A DNA stretch of 33,195 nt, from the NCBI GenBank assembly GCA_902543855.1, contig CACBZW010000005.1, positions 1-33,195 on the forward strand, in the 5' to 3' direction. Below the pieces are notes generated by a model. That model was not told the origin of the DNA and did no database searches. It worked only from the letters and a program-made list of their open reading frames with translations. Of this stretch, positions 29,242 to 33,195 are shown piece by piece (within the stretch, counting starts at the first letter, position 1; every line of letters starts with the position of its first letter). Source of the DNA: an uncultured Alphaproteobacteria bacterium (GTDB taxonomy: Bacteria > Pseudomonadota > Alphaproteobacteria > HIMB59). The translations under genes were made by a program, and so were the position numbers.

Positions 29242-30324
29242 TCACTTTATATCACCAACATATACCCCAAGTGCTAAAGCAGTTTCAATTAGAGGATCGG
29301 ATCTATCTACAACTTTATAAGTAGATATTCCTTCGCTAATTGGAACATCAACAACTTTTCTATCTCTCCAGGCAACCATTCTTCCATATTTTCCTTTTGC
29401 TATTAAATCAACAGCATAAACTCCAAAAGCACTAGCTAAAATTCTATCACGTGGAGTAGGAGGCGCACCTCTTTGAACATGCCCCAAAGAAGTGACCCTA
29501 CACTCTATATCAGTACTTTTCATTATTTCCTCTGAAAGATAATTACCTATTCCACCTAATCTTTTTTGACCATCAGCGTATTCAACAGTATAACTTTTTC
29601 CGTTTTCTGTTTTTACTGCCTCTGCTACTACAATCAGCGAATGAACTATTCCTCTATTTTTCATTTCAGTGAGTTTATTGACAATTCCTTTGATAGAGTA
29701 ATCTAATTCAGGAATTAGGATTACATCTGCTCCACCTGCAATGCCAGCGTTAATAGCTATGTGTCCTGCGTCTCTACCCATTACTTCTAAAATCATCGTT
29801 CTTTGATGACTTGCAGCAGTTGTTTGTAAGTTATCTAGTGCTTGGGTAGCAACATTTACAGCTGTATTAAACCCTATGGAGCTCTCAGTGGCTCCCACAT
29901 CATTGTCAATTGTTTTAGGTATGGCTACAATATTTAAGTCACCTCTTTTTGCAATTTCAGTTAAAATCGACATGCTTCCATCTCCGCCTATAACAATTAG
30001 CCCATCAAGACCTAATTCTTTGTAACCATCAATAATGTCTTGGGATCTATCTTTGTATTTACCATCTGGCATGGGAAATTTAAAAGGATTACCTTTACTT
30101 GTTGTTCCCAAAAATGTCCCACCTTGTCTTAGAAGAGAACCGCTAAAAGTTTGATAGTCTAATGGAACATAAGCCACTGGTCTTTGCATTAAACCAACAG
30201 TGCCATCACGAATACCCATAACTTCCATCTGATATGTATTTTTAGCTCTGAAAAATATCGATCTAACTGCCGCGTTTAAACCACCACAGTCTCCACCACT
30301 AGTAAGAATTCCAATTTTTTTCAT
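29242..30324 (-). CDS. pfkA: 6-phosphofructokinase (PfkA superfamily)
   Basis: 'KIGILTSGGDCGGLNAAVRSI', 'LIVIGGDGSMSI', 'VAIPKTIDNDVGATESSIGFNTAV', 'EVMGRDAGHIA', 'LGHVQRGAPPTPRDRILA'. Confidence 0.93.
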   Translation of the reverse strand: MKKIGILTSGGDCGGLNAAVRSIFFRAKNTYQMEVMGIRDGTVGLMQRPVAYVPLDYQTFSGSLLRQGGTFLGTTSKGNPFKFPMPDGKYKDRSQDIIDGYKELGLDGLIVIGGDGSMSILTEIAKRGDLNIVAIPKTIDNDVGATESSIGFNTAVNVATQALDNLQTTAASHQRTMILEVMGRDAGHIAINAGIAGGADVILIPELDYSIKGIVNKLTEMKNRGIVHSLIVVAEAVKTENGKSYTVEYADGQKRLGGIGNYLSEEIMKSTDIECRVTSLGHVQRGAPPTPRDRILASAFGVYAVDLIAKGKYGRMVAWRDRKVVDVPISEGISTYKVVDRSDPLIETALALGVYVGDIK

Positions 30325-31248
30325 TTAAAATTTATCTGAGTCCCACAACCACGCTGCCCCTCTAACACCGCTGGAGTCACCGTGAGTATTCCGTAAGATC
30401 TTATTTCTTATCTTATCACTAAATGTGTATTTAGGAAGTAATTTAGGTATATTATCATAAAGTCTACCAACGTTTGACATACCTCCACCAAAAACTATTA
30501 CATCAGGGTCAACGATACCTATCATTACAGATATTAATCTGGCAAAACGATCTTCATATAATTCAAATTCTTTTTTTGCTCTTTCATCTCCATTTGCTTC
30601 CAAAGCAACTATTTCTCTTGTTCTTAAACTGGTGCCATATTTCTCGTTAAATAATTTTGTAAAACCTATTCCTGATATAAATTGCTCAGCACATAAGGGT
30701 CTTTTGCAATTACCTACATTACATTGGACATCAGAATTAATTTCCTCCTCAGTAGGATAGGGTAATGGTTGATGTCCCCAATCTCCTGCAATTTGGTTAA
30801 CGCCCTCAATGACTTTCTTTTCATAAACAAATGATCCGCCAAAACCAGATCCAATAATTACACCCCAAACTGATTTATAATTTGCCCCAGAACCATCGAT
30901 AGCTTCAGATAATGCAAAACAGTTAGCATCATTCATGATTCGAATTTCTCTATTTAAACTTTTTTCTAAGTCTTTATGAAATGGTTTGTCATTAATCCAT
31001 ATACAATTAGCATTATTTACTAAGCCAGTTTCATATGAAGAAAATCCTGGTATGCAAACCCCTACAGAATTTTGTTGATCTGTAAATTTATCAAATTCTG
31101 AAACTAAAGATTTTACGGTATTTAAACCACTTTCGTAATTTTTTTCATAAGTAGATCTTTTTCTCAGAATTTCTTTACCATTTGAGTCTATTAAAATACC
31201 CTCAATTTTGGTACCACCGTAATCAATGCCTATTTTAAAATCACTCAT
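30325..31248 (-). CDS. ROK-family sugar kinase (fructokinase/glucokinase type)
   Basis: 'KIGIDYGGTKIEGILID', 'VGVCIPG', 'NDANCFALSEA', 'WGVIIGSGFGGSFVYEKKVIEGVNQIAGDWGHQPLPYP', 'CNVGNCKRPLCAEQFISGIGF', 'VIVFGGGMSN'. Confidence 0.92.
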   Translation of the reverse strand: MSDFKIGIDYGGTKIEGILIDSNGKEILRKRSTYEKNYESGLNTVKSLVSEFDKFTDQQNSVGVCIPGFSSYETGLVNNANCIWINDKPFHKDLEKSLNREIRIMNDANCFALSEAIDGSGANYKSVWGVIIGSGFGGSFVYEKKVIEGVNQIAGDWGHQPLPYPTEEEINSDVQCNVGNCKRPLCAEQFISGIGFTKLFNEKYGTSLRTREIVALEANGDERAKKEFELYEDRFARLISVMIGIVDPDVIVFGGGMSNVGRLYDNIPKLLPKYTFSDKIRNKILRNTHGDSSGVRGAAWLWDSDKF

Positions 31249-31339
31249 TTTTAAATAGATACCATAAGTTATAAAATATATGTATGAAATCTTTTAAATA
31301 TATGTATGGATTGTAGTCAAATAGGTTTAAATTTTTTTT
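31249..31339. promoter_or_regulatory. Divergent intergenic region with a direct repeat (AAATATATGTATG x2); candidate operator/promoters
   Basis: Exact 13-nt repeat at 31274-31286 and 31296-31308, 22 bp apart, between two divergent start codons. Confidence 0.4.
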
Positions 31340-32347
31340 ATGAAAAAAAAAATTATTAATTGGGGCATATTAAGCACTGCTAAAATTGGTTGGGAGCACG
31401 TAATACCTGCAATAAAAAAATCTAAAAATAGTCAGGTTATAGCGCTCGCTAGTAGAAATTTATCCAGAGCAACGGCTTTAACAAAAAAATTTAAAATACC
31501 TAAAAGCTATGGTTCTTATAAAGAGTTATATGAAGATAAAGATGTAGATGTAATTTATAACCCTCTTCCTAACCACTTACATATAAAATCAAGTATTGAG
31601 GCCTGTAAAAATAAAAAAAATCTCCTATTAGAGAAACCATTATCTTTAAAATCAAAAGATATAGACCCATTAATAAAAATTGCCTCACAAAATAAAGTTA
31701 TTGTTAAAGAAGCATTTATGGTCAGGCATCATCCTCAATGGCGATGGGTTAAAGAATATATAAAATCAGGTAAGATCGGATTAATATCAAGTATATCAAC
31801 AGTGTTTTCATACAATAATAAAAATCCAAAAAATATCAGAAATATCAAAAACTTTGGTGGAGGGGCCATCTATGACATTGGATGTTATCCGACTGTCATA
31901 TCAAGATTTCTTTTAGATAAAGAACCAAAAAGAGTTATTGCAACTTCTAAAAATGATAAAAAATTTAAAACAGATATTTTATCATCCGCATTGTTAGATT
32001 TTGGAGATATTTTCTCAACCTTTACAGTTGCTACACAAAGCACATATTCACAACAAGTCGTAATTCTTGGCACAAAAAAAACAGTTGTTATTGAAAATCC
32101 TTTCAACGCAATTGCTAATAAACCAACTACAGTTGTTATCTACAATGGAAAATCAATCTATCGAAAAGACAATACAATAAAAGTATTTCCAGCGACTGAT
32201 CAATATGAACATCAAGTTACAAAATTTTCTAATGAGTTAATTTATAAAACTAAAATAGATTATGGATTATTAGATGCAAAAAAAAATATGAAAGTCTTAG
32301 ATGCAATTTTTATGTCTATTAAGAAAAAAAAGTGGATTAAAATTTAA
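31340..32347 (+). CDS. Gfo/Idh/MocA-family oxidoreductase
   Basis: 'INWGILSTAKIGWEHVIPAIKKS...VIALASRNLSRATALTKKFKIPKSYGSYKELYEDKDVDVIYNPLPNHLHIKSSIEACKNKKNLLLEKPLSL' Rossmann and EKP motifs; 'GGGAIYDIGCYPTVISR'. Confidence 0.95.
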   Translation: MKKKIINWGILSTAKIGWEHVIPAIKKSKNSQVIALASRNLSRATALTKKFKIPKSYGSYKELYEDKDVDVIYNPLPNHLHIKSSIEACKNKKNLLLEKPLSLKSKDIDPLIKIASQNKVIVKEAFMVRHHPQWRWVKEYIKSGKIGLISSISTVFSYNNKNPKNIRNIKNFGGGAIYDIGCYPTVISRFLLDKEPKRVIATSKNDKKFKTDILSSALLDFGDIFSTFTVATQSTYSQQVVILGTKKTVVIENPFNAIANKPTTVVIYNGKSIYRKDNTIKVFPATDQYEHQVTKFSNELIYKTKIDYGLLDAKKNMKVLDAIFMSIKKKKWIKI

Positions 32348-32380
32348 TTTATTAGTGAGATAATAAAAAATTTCAATTAA

Positions 32381-33195
32381 TCAATGGGCACTAGAAGGAG
32401 CCCATATATTTATATCACCCTCTTTTGCAGCTTTATTTATTTCTTTTATTTCTTTTTTTGAAAATTTTAAATTATCAAGTGTAGCTAAGTTTTCTTTAAG
32501 CTGTTTTACTGTTCTAGCCCCAATTAAAGCAGAGGTTATTGCACGATTATTTAATACCCATGCTATAGCCATTTGGGATAGAGATTGATTTCTTCTTTTT
32601 GCAATTTTATTGAGTTCATTAATAATTTTTGTATTTTTTTTCGTTATTAAATCTTTGCTGAAAGAGCTATTCTCATTAACCCTTGAAACTTTGGGAATTC
32701 CTTTTAAATATTTATTAGATAAAAAACCTTGGGCTAGTGGAGAAAAGGCGATACAACCAACCCCTTTTTTTATGAGAGTTTTTGTTAAATCTTTTTCAAT
32801 CCATCTATTAATTAATGAATAAGAAGGTTGATGAATTAATAATTTGATTCCTTTGCTCTTTAAAATTGAAATCATTTTATTTGTCTTGTTGGAGGAGTAA
32901 GAAGAGACACCAATATACAAGGCCTTACCAGCTTTATAGATACTTTCTAAAGCATCAGCTGTTTCCTCAAGAGGTGTATTTGGATCAAAACGATGAGAAT
33001 AAAATATATCTACATAATCCAGTTTCATCCTCTTTAAACTTTGATCGCAACTAGCAATTACATGTTTTTTTGAACCCCATTCACCATAGGGTCCATCCCA
33101 CATATCGTAACCTGCTTTAGACGATATAATTAACTCATCACGGTATTTTCCAAGATCACTTTTCATGACTTTTCCAAAATTAGACTCAGCACTGC
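32381..33195 (-). CDS. Aldo/keto reductase, YghZ/Gpr-like (5' end outside window)
   Basis: 'DELIISSKAGYDMWDGPYGEWGSKKHVIASCDQSLKRMKLDYVDIFYSHRFDPNTPLEETADALESIYKAGKALYIGVSSYS'; frame remains open upstream of the listed ATG (SAESNFGKV-MKSD), so the true start lies beyond 33195. Confidence 0.92.
   Translation of the reverse strand, partial: SAESNFGKVMKSDLGKYRDELIISSKAGYDMWDGPYGEWGSKKHVIASCDQSLKRMKLDYVDIFYSHRFDPNTPLEETADALESIYKAGKALYIGVSSYSSNKTNKMISILKSKGIKLLIHQPSYSLINRWIEKDLTKTLIKKGVGCIAFSPLAQGFLSNKYLKGIPKVSRVNENSSFSKDLITKKNTKIINELNKIAKRRNQSLSQMAIAWVLNNRAITSALIGARTVKQLKENLATLDNLKFSKKEIKEINKAAKEGDINIWAPSSAH

Noticed and set aside
32348-32367. TTTATTA-GTGAGA-TAATAAA inverted repeat between convergent genes
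   Set aside because: Only 7 A/T base pairs; too weak and too likely by chance to call as a terminator.
1-33195. CRISPR array, transposon, prophage or defence/toxin-antitoxin system
   Set aside because: No regularly spaced repeats, transposase/integrase motifs, Cas-like proteins or small toxin-antitoxin pairs were recognised on either strand.

Overview
AT-rich window from a small, densely packed genome. Gene content and low GC suggest a marine streamlined Alphaproteobacterium of SAR11 / AEGEAN-169 type (inference). Left to right it contains: (1) the end of gltD plus complete gltB; (2) an alpha/beta hydrolase and a very AT-rich run of three overlapping glycosyltransferase genes; (3) a translation operon infC-rpmI-rplT-pheS-pheT-lepA followed by tRNA-Ser(GGA); (4) a second AT-rich block with a GT32-like glycosyltransferase, a GT9, rmuC and a small orphan helical ORF; (5) a minus-strand methyl-amine / one-carbon locus: ROK kinase, 6-phosphofructokinase, putative 2OG-Fe(II) oxygenase, soxB-soxD-soxA-soxG, a DMGDH-like FAD/GcvT fusion, a divergent MTHFR-like protein and a DmdA/GcvT-like protein; (6) a Gfo/Idh/MocA oxidoreductase and a truncated YghZ-type aldo-keto reductase. 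Best candidates for something under-described: the folate-linked demethylation module with an unassigned DmdA-like paralog, divergent MTHFR and adjoining oxygenase; and a hand-folded three-helix leader between infC and rpmI. No CRISPR array, transposase, prophage or toxin-antitoxin system was recognised.
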